Of a DNA stretch of 64,000 bases, positions 46,301 to 58,651 are shown one piece after another. The stretch is from Camillea tinctor (lineage: Eukaryota > Ascomycota > Sordariomycetes > Xylariales > Xylariaceae): the NCBI GenBank assembly GCA_022578605.1, contig MU394051.1, positions 1,103,664 through 1,167,663 of the forward strand, read 5' to 3'. How positions within the stretch are numbered: the stretch's first letter is position 1; every line of letters begins with the position of its first letter. Made by a program: the position numbers and the translations under genes. The notes under the pieces were generated by a model that saw only the letters and a program-made list of their open reading frames with translations, was not told the origin of the DNA and made no database searches.

Positions 46301-49300
46301 CTTGCCCTGAACCAACCGAGATGTTTCCCTTAGCTTTGGACCCATCGCTGTGGCACTTTTCCTGTGATCCACCGCGGCCAACCAGCCGTCCCATTCTCCT
46401 TCCCGTGCTTCCATTTCCCCAGCTGTATGGAACTTGTTAGACTCGACGAAATTCTTCGACAAGAGCTAGTTTAAGCATACCTTACTTGCTTTATGTATGT
46501 CAAGGTATGTATATGTATGTCTGTATGTCGTCTGTATGTGTATATATGTGTGTGTGGTGTACGGAGTATTTACTTACACAAATACAGACCACAGTGTGTA
46601 TATGTATATGCCATAATATACATACATGAAGCTCGAGCTCTCTCTACATAACCTACATTAGTTCGTCCGAAGTCTTTTTTATTTTATTCTTTTTATTGTC
46701 AGTATTTATTCGATATTAGTTTAATGTTGTTAATTAAACCCATTCATCCCCTCCCCCCTCTTCTGCAGCCTTCTCCCGTATAGTATCAACTCTATTCTTT
46801 ATTTCTTCCCTCCTCTTCTAACAAGCTCCCGAGTCTTCCCCCCCTTCGACCTCGCTGGCCAAAAACTGCCATTGATCTACATCCCTCTTCCCCTCCTCAT
46901 CCCCCTCCCTAATGGCTGACGGATTTATCTCCTGATTAACTTTGGGGTCGGCTATCTCTATATTCCCAGAGCTTTCCGTCGTCCACTGCCACCGTCCACG
47001 ACCATGACCCCTGACAGCACTCCTTAACCCCTCTTCATTCCGCCCCTCTCCAGGCCCATCATTTCCCCTTTCCGTCCTAATTACACACTACTGCACTTAC
47101 GGTGTTGCCAGTGCCAGTGCTCCTCTCGTGTGGGGGTTTAGTGTAAATTCTGTTTCACGTCGCATCCATCAAGCTCAAATTCTAGTAATGCAGGCGACGC
47201 AGGCCTGCAGTACGGTATCTCTTCCCCGTGCCCAGCTTGTCCTGGCGCGTGCTCCACCTTCAACTAACCCATGTTACATCATTCTGCAAAGAGACTGAGG
47301 GAAACTGTCCCATCATCTGGACTCGTCTGCTTTATATCGAACCTTGGAACATCCCGTGGTCCGGCATACCGTTTTGATATTAGCCCCGGACCAGCTCACC
47401 ACACCCCACGTGGAGTTGACTGTCGCTCTCAGTTCAACCTTGGGCCTGATGAGCCAAGAGCTAGGTGCTCCGTATGTACAGATATATACGGGATATGGCA
47501 TATACATATGTACATTACTGACTTACATATTGCCTACTGTAGTTACGGGGGGTAACACGGTCACGACGGCGTAACTACCGTTGGTGCGGTAGGTTAAAGC
47601 ATAAACATGATGGCAAATTCGCCATTCCCCTCTTCGACTCGACAACGCGGTGTGTCGTACTAGTGTACAGCTGCGGATCGTCAGGGCTGGACCGAGTACC
47701 TAGTGCTGCAGGACGGGGCCAACTCCCCTGACTCCGGATACGATGCTACACATCATACCGCCAGAGCCTGTATTTTTTTTTTCGTACTTCTAGATCTCGA
47801 CTCGAGATCCACCGAGGGAGTCTGTGAATGTTGAGGGAAAAAAGACTTTTTTTCTTCTAGAATTCTGGATTCTGGATGACTCATTAAACAAGGGGAAGGG
47901 GGAGAGAAAAAAAAGCAAAATCACTAAAAAGATCAACACCAACTATAGCGAAAGAATCCTACCCTAGCCCTCGGTCAGCTTCGGACTTTCGAGGCTTAGT
48001 ATAAAGTATAGACCACCTGGATGGAACCCTGAAATCAGAGAATTTTCTGTTTCATGCAAGATAACGAACGCAAAGCGTTTCGGGTATCGACGCTGTGGCA
48101 GGACATCAGAATCACTCCTATGCCGACCTTCCTCTAGCCGCTCATCCTCTCTGAGATAAGGACATCGCCTGCAATAACGGGTCTAGGTTATATACCCTAA
48201 GCCTATCGTCTTATCCCGTCTCGCGCTTCGGCTTGGGTTGAGAACGAACCTGTCACCCGTCCATCCCCCTTCCTCTTCTCTTATGGTCCTTTTCTTTTGC
48301 TTTGCCTAGATCCCATTTCTGCAGGTACCCCGGTCTCCTGTGTGGGACTACGACTACATAGCTTATCAGGAAAGACACCATAAGACGCCATGCCTTGGTC
48401 ACTGGAAATCCTCGAGTGCGCTTACAGTCCAATCAGAGCAAGTATCCGGCTTGGGGTATGGTAGATCAGGCCCCCGACAGCCGAGCAGGTGATTTGCTTT
48501 AAGTAGCAGTTGGCTATCTAGCCCATCCCGTCACTCGCAGACATTGCCATAGTAATTAAGTCAGATATCAGAATGTGAATCTCATAGCTACCAAAGTCAC
48601 ACAGAGATCTGATGGCCTGCGGGTTCGGTTCGTACGAGTCGTATGTGCCGTGGTTGCATCTGAATCCCGATATGGTTGCGAACGCATAGCTATAGCGACG
48701 TGGACTATGAGCATATACACTTACATGCCGTTGCGGCATCGGTGCTGACAAGTCCATCCATCACTTTATTTTTATTTTTTATGTTTCCCTTGTAATGCGT
48801 TCCCGCAGGCGCAGGACGATCGCATAGATTGGCGGAATAGTCTATCCTATAGTATTCTGCAGCGTGGTCAATGGACGGTGGGCGATGACATCTTCACTCA
48901 TCGACGCGTGCTATTCGCAATTTGATGCCAAACTTGCGCTTTTGACAATTGCGCCAGCCCTCGAAACCTAACACACACCGCTCAGGCTTCCTTACGCAAA
49001 TTCCTCTGCGCGGCTCGTCTTGGCCACCAATCAGAACTGGCTCGAGAGGTCTTGGTTGGTATACGGGGTAAACGAGGCTGGTGTAGATCTCCGCGGCTCT
49101 GGCTCTATCGTCATCCGTTGCTTATTAGACGTAAGCGAAAGGACCCTTCGTCTCATTCACCCATTGCCCTCTAAAGTCTCATCATTACTCGTCTCGGTTA
49201 TTCATCGACCAACCGCCTCCTCAGAACTACAACCTGACGATATATATTGTTCCAAGGTATTGAGTCAGCCCGCAGGAAGGAGGGAAAAGTTGCCAGGCAC

Positions 49301-52300
49301 CTGAGAACGACCATGGGCTCCGACTCCGCTTGTTGAGCAATCGCTTGAGCCATCGATACCTTGCTTCACCTTGCATCTCTTTCGCCATCCCTTACTTCTC
49401 TTTGTTTCCCGGCTGCTGCTGCCACTTCTTCAGCATATGTAGATCCTTGACGGAATCGGTATAGTAGTGTAGCTGATGACTTCGAAGCAACTTGCTTAAT
49501 CAAGCGCGGTACCCAATACTCTCCGCCCTGCCGCCTCTCTCTCTCTCCCCCTCTTACTACATCACACTTAGACTGGCCGTCCTCCTCCCCCAATCGGAAA
49601 ATTCCAAATCGGGGGCCTATGCGTGTACCCATTGCCTATCGTGACACAAAAGCCACGAAGTTTCACAGCGGATCGTGAGAGAGAAAACACAAAGAAAAAT
49701 GGAAGTAAAACAAGGAGGCCGTTTACATACATACACCAATGCTAAGGAAGCATTCGGCTCCCGGTGTGAAGGGGGGAAAACTTGTCATCGGTCAGGTTTG
49801 CTGCGTGGCCTCTGTGCCAGTGCGTATATATAGGTATGCATGGTATGATACATGTGTGGGTGTATAACAATGTATATTAGGTAGGTGTGTGTAAGTAAAT
49901 GTATGTACGTGGTCGTTGTCTTTCTCGTCATGTCGTGTCACGCCGCGGGTTCACGGTCTGCCTGTCTGTCCGTCTGCGGAAACCCATTTCGCTCGCCTCG
50001 CTCCGATTTAAAAGAGCCCGAAACGAAGGAAGCAAGAAACCTAAAGATGCCGTGCCACCGACTAAAAAGCCGCTGGTGACATATATGTAAGTGTCATGGC
50101 TACCTCTTATATATATTTATTTATCTAGTTATCTATACCCATTTACATGTCCGTCAGTTTGTCTTGGCTGGCTGGTAGTGGTGGTGATCTATCTACCTAC
50201 CTATGTTTCTCTATCTCTCTGCATCCACCGGCATGCGGCGCACATACACATACGCATACACATAACGCATATGTAATGCGTAATGTGGGCAACCAGCTTG
50301 TCTCTCTCTTATCTTACCTAGCGCACATGGTACATAAGTTATATCCAATGCAAACTTATCTAAACTTGTCCTCCAATATAGGTTATAGGTTCGTACACAC
50401 AAGCACGCACGTTCAATATAACCAACCTACCTAACCTACGTACAAACGCTCATACATACATAGTTACGCCCACATATATGCACTTCTTCAGAGACACACA
50501 CGTAGTCTAACGCGGTGTCTCCGGTTCAAAAACATGTAGGTTCGATCTTCGATCGTTCGTTCGCTTTTCCATGCTGTCCAGCCTCCTTTTCCTATAGTGC
50601 CCTCATCCGTTTTTTCCCACTTCCGCATTGCAGGTAATCACCATCCCCAGTAATTCGCCCATCCCCTTTTGAGTAACATGGCACACCGGGGAAATGGGGA
50701 AAAGGGGGGGAGAAGCTCTATAGATATCTATACTGTTCTTTTTCTTTCCTTTTTTTGATTACTTCTTTTGCTTTTTTCTTTCTTTTCCTGCCCCAAGCAG
50801 AAATATTGCTTCTTCCCGCATCTTTAGTGCGACCTTGTCTAATTGACCGGCAGTGATGCTTGGGATACCAAATGGATTAACTCCTTTTACGAGCTAGGTA
50901 CGTTACAATCTAGAGCGGCTAAGAAATGTGGATATCATGTATATGTATACGCCAGGTAGGTCAGGATAGTCAAGTATGGAGTATTCAGGAGACATGGAAA
51001 TCCGTAGCGACATGTGGTGAGCGGACGGTGGAGGGTGGCAAGACAATACACGGCTCGGTCTTTCATTTTCGTTACTCCAGGCTGTAAAAGCAACAAAGTC
51101 TACGTAAAAGGGGGAGGCAGGTATGAAATAGTGATAGTTGTAGTACTATGTCGTATAGAATGAATATTGGCATGTGCCAGTAAGTAGTAAGAGGTGAAGA
51201 TTACATATCTTATCTCTTCTATAGGAGAAAATCGGACGACGATCTAAGAGAGTGGATAAGGGGAAGGAACTGAAGTTTCCCTCTATACTTAATCTATGTC
51301 TCAGAGGGGCGCACACGTAGCTCATGGAATAAAAGGAGACCGGGGAAAACAACAACAGCACGAAGTGGTATCCAAAGCGGGCAGGTGAACGAAGTCATGT
51401 AGGCAAGACGTACTTGACAAGAAAACAATCCTCCTCCTCCTCCTTCAACAACAATGGCGACAAAAACCGACAATCGATAATCGGTTGATACTATACAACC
51501 CCTAATACTTACATACTTAGGAGCCTTCCGGGTAACACAGCGTATAACCACGTTTATTGTTTACCTATCTGCCTACCTGACCTAACCTAACTTAGGTATC
51601 TACCCTGCTTCACCAAGCAAGCCTTTCCTCTCGCCCCAACCTATTCCATCCCTTACATCCGAACTAACGATGTAGTCACATGGTCATAGTAGTGCTTATG
51701 TACATAGACTAGGTATGTGAGTTCTTATCTCCGTGGCGGGTGAATAAGTAAACGCCCTCTGGCCCTGACTTTTCTTCTTCTTTTACTTATTGCTTTTCTA
51801 CGTCACTCGGTGAAGAGAGAGAGAGAGAAAACCAACATTCCACGAGCTAAGTTTGCTTCGTAGCTGCAGAGTCTTTTTAGGACCCTCTCCCAGCCCGCTC
51901 CCTTACCATGAGTCACGAATTTAAAATACATAGGAAGATTCGTTACAGGAAGGGGAAATATATTGGGTGAAATAGCTAAGTATGCATTATGCGCGTGGTT
52001 TCTGCTTTCGGCTGACGAGGTTGGTGAACTATTCGTTTGCCATGAGGGATGGAGGAACACGAGATACTTAGCTACGATGATTGATTGTGCCATTGAATGT
52101 GTATTAACAAATAAATCATTCCTAGGTATTTGTTACAAAATATATGATACTTATTCTATATTCGTATCCCCCCTTTTTGTTCACTTGAGCTGCCTAGGGA
52201 ATCCCTGTCTCTTCCTGACCCTCGTATATCGAATTTGCCGAGCTCCGCATTCTACCTAGTTACAAGTGGATTATAAGAATAAGAAAGAGAAAGGAAAAAG

Positions 52301-52663
52301 AAAATGCAATTATATAATTGGTCCTCAAAGAGAGGTTTCCCTAAATGCAGTTTTCCCCGTCATGTCGTTGAAATATTCGACAACCCCCTATTTCTGATTA
52401 TTAACACACATCCCGTCATTGGCTCTGTGCCTTTTTTTTATACGTCCCAATAATACCTAACTGAAAATCAAGCCTCCCTCCCCTCCCTTTAGATCTCTAC
52501 CTGAACGCCCAAGTAGGCTTGAAGCCGTAAACACACGCCGTTGCGTAACTCATCCTTTTTCATAAATATGGGAGGAAATTCCTGTCCGCGTGGCACACAG
52601 AATCGAGTTTTTCTCACCATTCCTAATCCTCGCAGCCGTATTACGTGAAATCAGGGCTTTATT
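42466..52663. other. 10.2 kb gene desert
   Basis: No frame in this stretch has a recognisable domain or a splice-consistent continuation. It contains pyrimidine-rich tracts at about 42890-43030 and 46740-47100, a GT microsatellite at 43280-43307, TGTATG-rich repeats at 46490-46620 and 49840-49910, a direct repeat CAATTGGTACA near 45082-45110, and CCTAGG/TAGGTA motifs. The largest minus-strand frame (46082-46462, 126 codons) ends in a run of F from an A-rich tract and has no known similarity to me. The desert is upstream of both the Ecl1-like gene and downstream of the kelch gene. Long regulatory DNA or noncoding transcripts are possible but not shown. Confidence 0.5.
43280..43307. repeat. GT dinucleotide microsatellite
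   Basis: Fourteen GT units in the gene desert. Confidence 0.9.
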
Positions 52664-54984
52664 TCAAGGGTGGTAGAATGTCTCGTGCCTGCTAGAATCT
52701 GTAGCTCCCGTTGTCTCGGTGTCAGTTCCCAGCTCCGAGGGACCAAACCCGGCACTCGCATACCTATCATCAGATACCGGTCTTGCTGAGGCAGTTGTCG
52801 GACTGGGTGCGATATCCTGTATTGGGCTATTCGGGTGTGAGATTGGCCATGATCCGTGGTCGTTTTTATTAACGCCACCAGGGCTCTGAGGCGAGACGGG
52901 TGCTTCTACGGGTGCTTCTCGTGGTATCCCATCGAGCTCGACTGGCTGTGCTGGAATAGGTGGAATATTATCTGGATGTCGTGGAAATGAGGAAGGTTCG
53001 TAGGGTGAGACTGGTGTGTGATGCGAAGGTGAGCTGTATGGTGTCCACTCACCACCCGCCTCTGATGTGTATGTATGTGGCATAGATCCTGGAGTGCCTG
53101 GGTGTTGTTGATACCATCTTCTCCGGTGGCGCCGAATGAACCAGCAACAGCCGACTAGAGCCATTATTAAGGCTGCGGCACTGCCGACTGCAATCCCAGC
53201 TATCGCACCACTAGACAACGCTGCGCCCGAGGACATTCCCGTTGCACCAGGGACTGAACGAGTTGGTGTCCGAGTCGCCACGGTAAATTTCCTACTTAGA
53301 TACACACTTAGATCGGGTTGATCGAAGCCCCCGTCAGGGGTCGTCTTGGTTGCTCCACCCTCAGGACCGCCCCCGATTGCATCAATTATCTCTTCCGGCA
53401 CCACATAGCTAGTGACATTTGGCTGATACAGATACCATTGCGCACCTTGAGGGTTTTGTTTGCCAAGGTCAAGGTTATGGCTCCCCCACTGTTGCGGGAC
53501 ATCGCACGTCGTGTCATCGAGGGGGAAGGTGCCTCCCATAACGATCATCTGTGCGTTATCAATGACATTACAGGTTAACGTATTATGTGGGTATTGGTTT
53601 GTATTAGCATCCTCAGGGTAGAACTTGATCCATGTAAACGAGGGAAGTGACAAGATATAGACATCATCGAAACCGGCAGTAGACGGGGGCATGCCTCGAC
53701 CTCCGTAAAGATAGCTTGTTATCGTCAGCTCTATGTTCGTAGACGAGTGTGCGTAGAAGAAGCGCATAGATTTGAATTCCCTACATGTTGTAGCTTGATT
53801 GGTCTGAAGCCCAGGTTGCTCCAGCACAAAACCGACTTCTCATTTCCGGTATGTCACCGGATGCTGTTTGATGATACCAGCGCGAGCTAAGAATATCGTA
53901 AACGAATCTGCTACATATTAGATTTCCGTTCCTTAAGTTTTGGTGCTGATATACAGTTTCCCTGTTTGCGGTTGTAGTCCACCACTAGCAGGGAAAATCG
54001 AGGGGAGAAGTTCTCAACATACTATTATCAAGTTAGTGGAGACCAGAAAATAAGAATACCCGGGAAGGAGGGAGGGTTTGTAGGCTTTAGATGGTAGATG
54101 GGGCCGGAATATTCATATACTAACCATTTGCTCCATTGGCTGTCCTACTACACTCCCGTTTCCTGGATCCTGCACACCTCCGAAGTAGATTAACATTCCA
54201 CCATCACTGGCAGGAATATAAACCATCGCCCCTTCTGCTCTGCCAATGTTGTCCGGGCCCGTGTTGTTGCTCCATATCATCTCATCCATGGTATATTTGA
54301 TGATACCGTTCGTTGCCGTCCGGCCGCCCGTCCACCCGGGTTGGGAGTTGTTACTGACCCATCCACCATAGTAATATGCTTCTCCTGTTGCTGATATGGA
54401 TACGCTGGCTCCATATGAAACAGCGTAAAAGCCATCAGGGGTGCCTCCCAAGTTCTCCCAGTAATTATTCAACACATCGTAAGTATAAAGAGTAAAATCG
54501 TTCGGCTGTTCCTGGTAGTACTCGCCCCCGAACAGATAAATTTTCTTGTTTACGTCGTCTGCCCATAGAGCACCACCATTCACGCTGGGAATAGAATCAT
54601 TTTTCGACAGGTTGGCGTATAGCTGCGGCATCCCGGCATTGCCGGGGTGATCCAGGTCTTGATATGCCAGCCATGTATCTTTTGAATCGCAAGTCAGTCT
54701 TCGTTTTCCTCTACCAGGACCGCGAATTGGGAGGAATGAAGCTATAGCATACTCGTGTAATTCGTCGGGTTACTCGTCAACGGATTCCAGTTGATAAAAC
54801 CACCGTCAATATAAAGCTTGCGGTCAATGAGCGCCGTCTGGTGGCCAAACCTCCTACAAAAGTCCGTCACAGGGTTCCTCTGCGCAATGCATTTCTCTGA
54901 CAAGCTTAACAACACTACAATAGCATAGAGCATACGCAGATAGTTTGCAAAGGAAAGACACGTAGCGGTGGAGCTCCTCCGCAT
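52664..54984 (-). CDS. Kelch-repeat protein with signal peptide and C-terminal membrane anchor
   Basis: Four exons: 54984-54753, 54678-54125, 53945-53785 and 53714-52664, totalling 1,998 nt or 665 residues. The chosen ATG gives a signal peptide with core MLYAIVVLLSLSEKCIAQ near residue 20. Kelch blades follow (YLFGGEYYQEQ, EAYYYGGWVSNNS, MLIYFGGVQDP, IYLYGGRGMPPS, MIVMGGTFPL), so a beta propeller should lie outside the cell. After about residue 470 comes a transmembrane helix (IAGIAVGSAAALIMALVGCC) followed by the stop-transfer WFIRRHRRRW and a P/S-rich cytosolic tail. This type-I layout is common in ascomycetes; ligand and role are unknown to me. The start of exon 3 is uncertain: the in-frame AG at 53946 adds about 13 residues before FVYDILSSRWYHQ, while the better-looking AG at 53908 is out of frame. 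The donor GTAGGG ending exon 3 is atypical. Confidence 0.8.
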
Positions 54985-56314
54985 TTCTTTGAACCAGAGT
55001 CGGCTCGGCAGCATAAAGAGAAGTGCCATTATAATACTCGACGGGCGTTGATCATAATGGCGACTCTTGGTGAACAAGGTGACGCGATAAATTCATCCAA
55101 GGCCTTGAACACGATGTGAGATGGAGTCTCAGATGATGGGCGAAAGACGGAAGAGGTAACACAGACGAACGAAGATGGTCGAGGCACCCACACGGTGACC
55201 TACCGGCAAACAAGAACTCATTACCTTTCCAACGGGTTTCGGGACACTCCATTGTGGCGTCAAATGGTCCGAAATACTGGGCTGATGACTGGGGCTAGCT
55301 TAGGCCTTACCGTAAATCTTGCTCGTATTGTATTGATTCGAGTTCGTAAGAATAACAGACGGTTCCCTTCAGCCACTTTGATTGGCAGGCCGTGCGATTC
55401 GTCTCGAAGCACAGCCGGATAACTCCTACGAGTAAGTTCAATGTTGTCAGACAACGCACTAACCACCACTTGGTCTACCTTGGCTTGTGAGCTGTCTGTG
55501 TGGTTGCTAATCAAACCAGATTCGGAGAATAATGGGGCTTAACCATCAAGGCGTCAACGGAGTAAGACCTAAAGTAAAGTTCATCCCATCAACGATCGCC
55601 TTTTCCCCCCAAAGCCAATGCAAAGGTCTTGGGTGTAGAACCAATTGGAACACTTTGGGCTTCAGCTGCTCCTGACTGAGGAGACACTGGAGGTTGGAGG
55701 CTGGAATGATCGAGAAGACCCCTGTCGAATACTTGCTTTTTGATGACATCTAGACCCCTGCAGATTTCTTTTGAATGCCGAAGACGAGGTATGTAGTAGT
55801 GTATGTAAATAGTATAGTAGCAGAGTAGGTAAGGCTGAAAACTACACCTCCTCCTGGATCTAAAAGGGATTTGTGGAGCGGAATGTCCACCATATCCACA
55901 GCGTACTACTTCATACATTTTCTTAAGAAAACTACTTCAGATGTCCTAAGCCTATCCTTAAAACTTAGCTCTCCGCAGGTCATGTCAAGGTGATCTATGA
56001 GATTCCACAACACCCTAGGACCAATCATGTTAAGCCGTTTATGGCTGGTAGATATGATGAACATTCCGCCCCACAAATCCCTTTTAGATCCAGGAGGAGG
56101 TGTAGTGTAAATTAAAGACCGCAGCCAAGTACCAATGCGACCATGGGTATACGTATGCGCGAACAGAGGCTATCTCAAGTTCTACCAGCTCAAGAGCTAA
56201 TGAAGTCAGCTTCGGGCTTCCAAGGGTTATTTGCAGTCAATACAGTAAGTAGTAGGTACCCCATGGCTCTTCCGTTGACTGGTCCTGGGGGAGTCGTTGA
56301 AAAGGGACTACCTC
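54985..56314. other. Region upstream of the kelch gene
   Basis: Promoter region of the kelch gene and 3' side of the next minus-strand gene. Contains the inverted repeat at 55842-56105. Open frames at 55052-55252, 55260-55514 and 55589-55918 are not supported by any motif. Confidence 0.5.
55842..56105. mobile_element. 264-bp MITE-like inverted repeat
   Basis: The 45 bp at 55842-55886 (starting CTACACCTCCTCCTGGATCT) match the reverse complement of 56061-56105 at 44 of 45 positions. Weaker similarity continues inward for about 15 bp with C/T differences. The spacer is about 170 bp with no coding capacity. TA occurs next to the CACCTCC ends on both sides, compatible with a TA target site. A folded-back non-autonomous transposon is the simplest reading. 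Confidence 0.7.
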
Positions 56315-57862
56315 TCATGTAAATAACCCTTGCAGGGCCAGCAATGTTTCTTGAACCGTCTTTTTCTTAAAAGCCTCAACAATCTTCCTCCGGTCTTGCT
56401 TATCTGATTGAACACCAGTTATACGCTGTGGAGGGTGTTCATATGGCCTCTTTGACTGATCTGCGAATTGAAGGATGGACTTCATGTCAAGTTGATAATC
56501 TTCATGATACTGGCCGGTAGCAACCGTAAAGTCCTTGGAGTGGATCAACTCTCTGGTGCCATCGCTATTATTGATGGCAAATTCAACAGCTCGAATAAAA
56601 GCCATCTCTCTGTCCGCCTCTGCGCAGTCATCGTGGCCACCATTGTGCATCTCTACTTGCTGCCATTCATACCACATTGTACGGAAAGCTCCCATCTGAG
56701 CGAGACATTCGAAATATATTAGGTAACATTCATCAGCGGGGTCGGTGACCAGATCGCGAAGAGACGGCTGCAGCAAGCCTGGCTCTAAATCTCGGCCAGT
56801 AAGAAGACTAAAAATTGCTAGGTATCGACTAAGGTCATCGTTGTGCGCAGGGTTAGTATTCCCGTTCCCAGTCTGATTAGGGGTCACAAATGATCGCAAC
56901 GTCTTGAGTATTTGAATGGTCATGGAGGCCGGGAGCTTATGGCCAGCCTTTAGGAGAATCTTCAGGTGCATCTGGACTGTTTCGAAAGCACAAAGCTGCA
57001 GTGATAGTTCTATGCCGTACTGAGAGAGTTCGACAGGGATCTGCTGAATCTGGCGGCTGATGGTTATTGTTAAATCATTGAGAAACGAGAGTAGGTGTGT
57101 AGGCGGAACATGGTCTAGCCCATCTTTGCAGACATGCACTATAGTAGCAGCCGATCCAGAGACAAGAAGACAACCTTCCGGTGTTTGCGTGAGCCTGCCC
57201 GTCAACCTTTTGAGCTCTGGCAGGCTCAGACACCTCCTGAGGGCATTTTTAATTGATAGTTCAACGTTCGACTTTCGTGGCCACACCCGGGCTATTCTCT
57301 GTTTTGTTTTCATATATTCGATTACACCGTATGCATTATTCCTCACGGTATGAGGGATCCCGTTTTGATCAAGTATATACTCGTAAATATGCTCGATTGG
57401 GGAGTTCGAGTCGGGTTTGGGGGCGGGTCTAGGGCCCGCAGTTATGGGTTTCGACGGCACGTCAAGAAGCGTGGCAGTGAGGATATCATGATCAGAAATA
57501 TGCCAGGGATTGAACTTTTGGGCAATTGTCGCTTGAAAAGCTCTGTCGTATCGTCTAGACAAATTTTCAAACTCTGCAACACGTATCTTCAATGGATACA
57601 TTTGGTAGTTTTTGACCCTCCAGGCGGACATAGGCACGCCATCAAGCTCTTCGTCGTAGGGGCGCACATATGGGCTCCCCTCAGCATCGAGGTCCAGTAG
57701 AAGCGTCGAGGCCTGGAAAGGAGGTAGCACTCGCTTTCGCATTGGAACTGCCTTGCTATTGTACCAGAAAGGGGGAAGTTTATGCTTATATCGTACTTGG
57801 GGATCCCATGGTGTTTTTGCCTGGAGCTTCTGGACAAGCCCCGGGCTGGCCAACCGTTGCAT
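56315..57862 (-). CDS. Uncharacterised protein, probably mitochondrial
   Basis: I do not recognise the family. The frame is open from 58084, but its first 74 codons include a run of F from a purine-rich DNA tract, so I take the ATG at 57862 (515 residues). The new N-terminus, MQRLASPGLVQKLQAKTPWD followed by PQVRYKHKLPPFWYNSKAVP, is basic and poor in acidic residues, as in a mitochondrial presequence. The rest looks alpha-helical and repeat-like, with segments such as ALRRCLSLPELKRLTGRLTQ and EEYILDQ-type helices (EHIYEYILDQNG), and reads as a helical-repeat (PPR-like) mitochondrial factor, but no diagnostic motif is visible. Codon use and length support a real gene. It is a single exon. Confidence 0.65.
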   Translation of the reverse strand: MQRLASPGLVQKLQAKTPWDPQVRYKHKLPPFWYNSKAVPMRKRVLPPFQASTLLLDLDAEGSPYVRPYDEELDGVPMSAWRVKNYQMYPLKIRVAEFENLSRRYDRAFQATIAQKFNPWHISDHDILTATLLDVPSKPITAGPRPAPKPDSNSPIEHIYEYILDQNGIPHTVRNNAYGVIEYMKTKQRIARVWPRKSNVELSIKNALRRCLSLPELKRLTGRLTQTPEGCLLVSGSAATIVHVCKDGLDHVPPTHLLSFLNDLTITISRQIQQIPVELSQYGIELSLQLCAFETVQMHLKILLKAGHKLPASMTIQILKTLRSFVTPNQTGNGNTNPAHNDDLSRYLAIFSLLTGRDLEPGLLQPSLRDLVTDPADECYLIYFECLAQMGAFRTMWYEWQQVEMHNGGHDDCAEADREMAFIRAVEFAINNSDGTRELIHSKDFTVATGQYHEDYQLDMKSILQFADQSKRPYEHPPQRITGVQSDKQDRRKIVEAFKKKTVQETLLALQGLFT

Positions 57863-58651
57863 CTCTAGAAAAACGAACGTGTTTGGGAAGGGGACATTTG
57901 GGGTAGATGAATTCAAGTTGTTGCCATCACGAATAAGTAATAAGCAGAGCAACACTGCAGATGCAGATGAGAAGGGTGGGATTAAAACAGGCAGCGAATC
58001 AATTGTTTGGAGTTTAGAGGAATATGGTACACGGGAAAAGAAGGAGAGGAAAAAGAAAAAGAAGAAAAAAACATGATGTAGCATTGTAGTATTACATACA
58101 TACCTGGTTACATATGTACCTACCTACTTTACCCTCCTCATCTGTGCACAGAAGAAACCACCTTGGGAACCGGTAACCTGACTGCCTGCTGTGCCTGCCA
58201 ACTTGGAGAAATATGTAGCAACCCTGGGAAGTTCAGTTGCATCTTCCCCAACTTCCTAAACTTCCTGGGGTAGCTTAGCGCCGGGAAGAATACTGGTTAA
58301 TTGGGGCAATGGGGCGAGATCACACGAGCTAAAACGGCCGATCCCGCCTAACTTTAAGAGGCATAGAAAGAGGTTTTTTGGAGTGGATTTCCCTGGAAGA
58401 GGATTAATAATCTACCGAAGTTGTACCAGTTCAAGTTGTACTGAGCACTGTCACCATGATGCCCAGTTGACAAACACCTGTAAGCTAATCTATGACAGCT
58501 GCGAAACTGCCTCATCATTATCATACCGTCGACCTGGTTTTCCCATTAGATAACCTACCTAAGGTACCTAGTATCGAACACCCATCCTCCAACATCTGCA
58601 CAACAAACCACACCATTCTATTCACTATAAAAATCCCCAAACTGAGAAGAA
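57863..58651. other. Divergent promoter region before SYF2
   Basis: Shared upstream DNA of the uncharacterised minus-strand gene and SYF2. An A/G-rich tract at about 58030-58070 gives the poly-F shadow on the minus strand. CTACCTAAGGTACCTAG-type palindromic sequence lies near 58554-58570, about 90 bp before the SYF2 start. Confidence 0.55.

Noticed and set aside
46082..46462. 126-codon minus-strand frame in the gene desert
   Set aside because: No recognised family; ends in a poly-F tract from an A run; no neighbouring exons. Could be a small orphan gene, but I cannot support it.
46947..46960. GGGGTCGGCT resembling the intronic MITE arm
   Set aside because: Only about 10-12 bp match, with no paired arm nearby; chance.
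56315..58084. Start of the uncharacterised gene at 58084
   Set aside because: The extra 74 residues come from low-complexity purine-rich DNA; the internal ATG at 57862 gives a sensible mitochondrial-type N-terminus.
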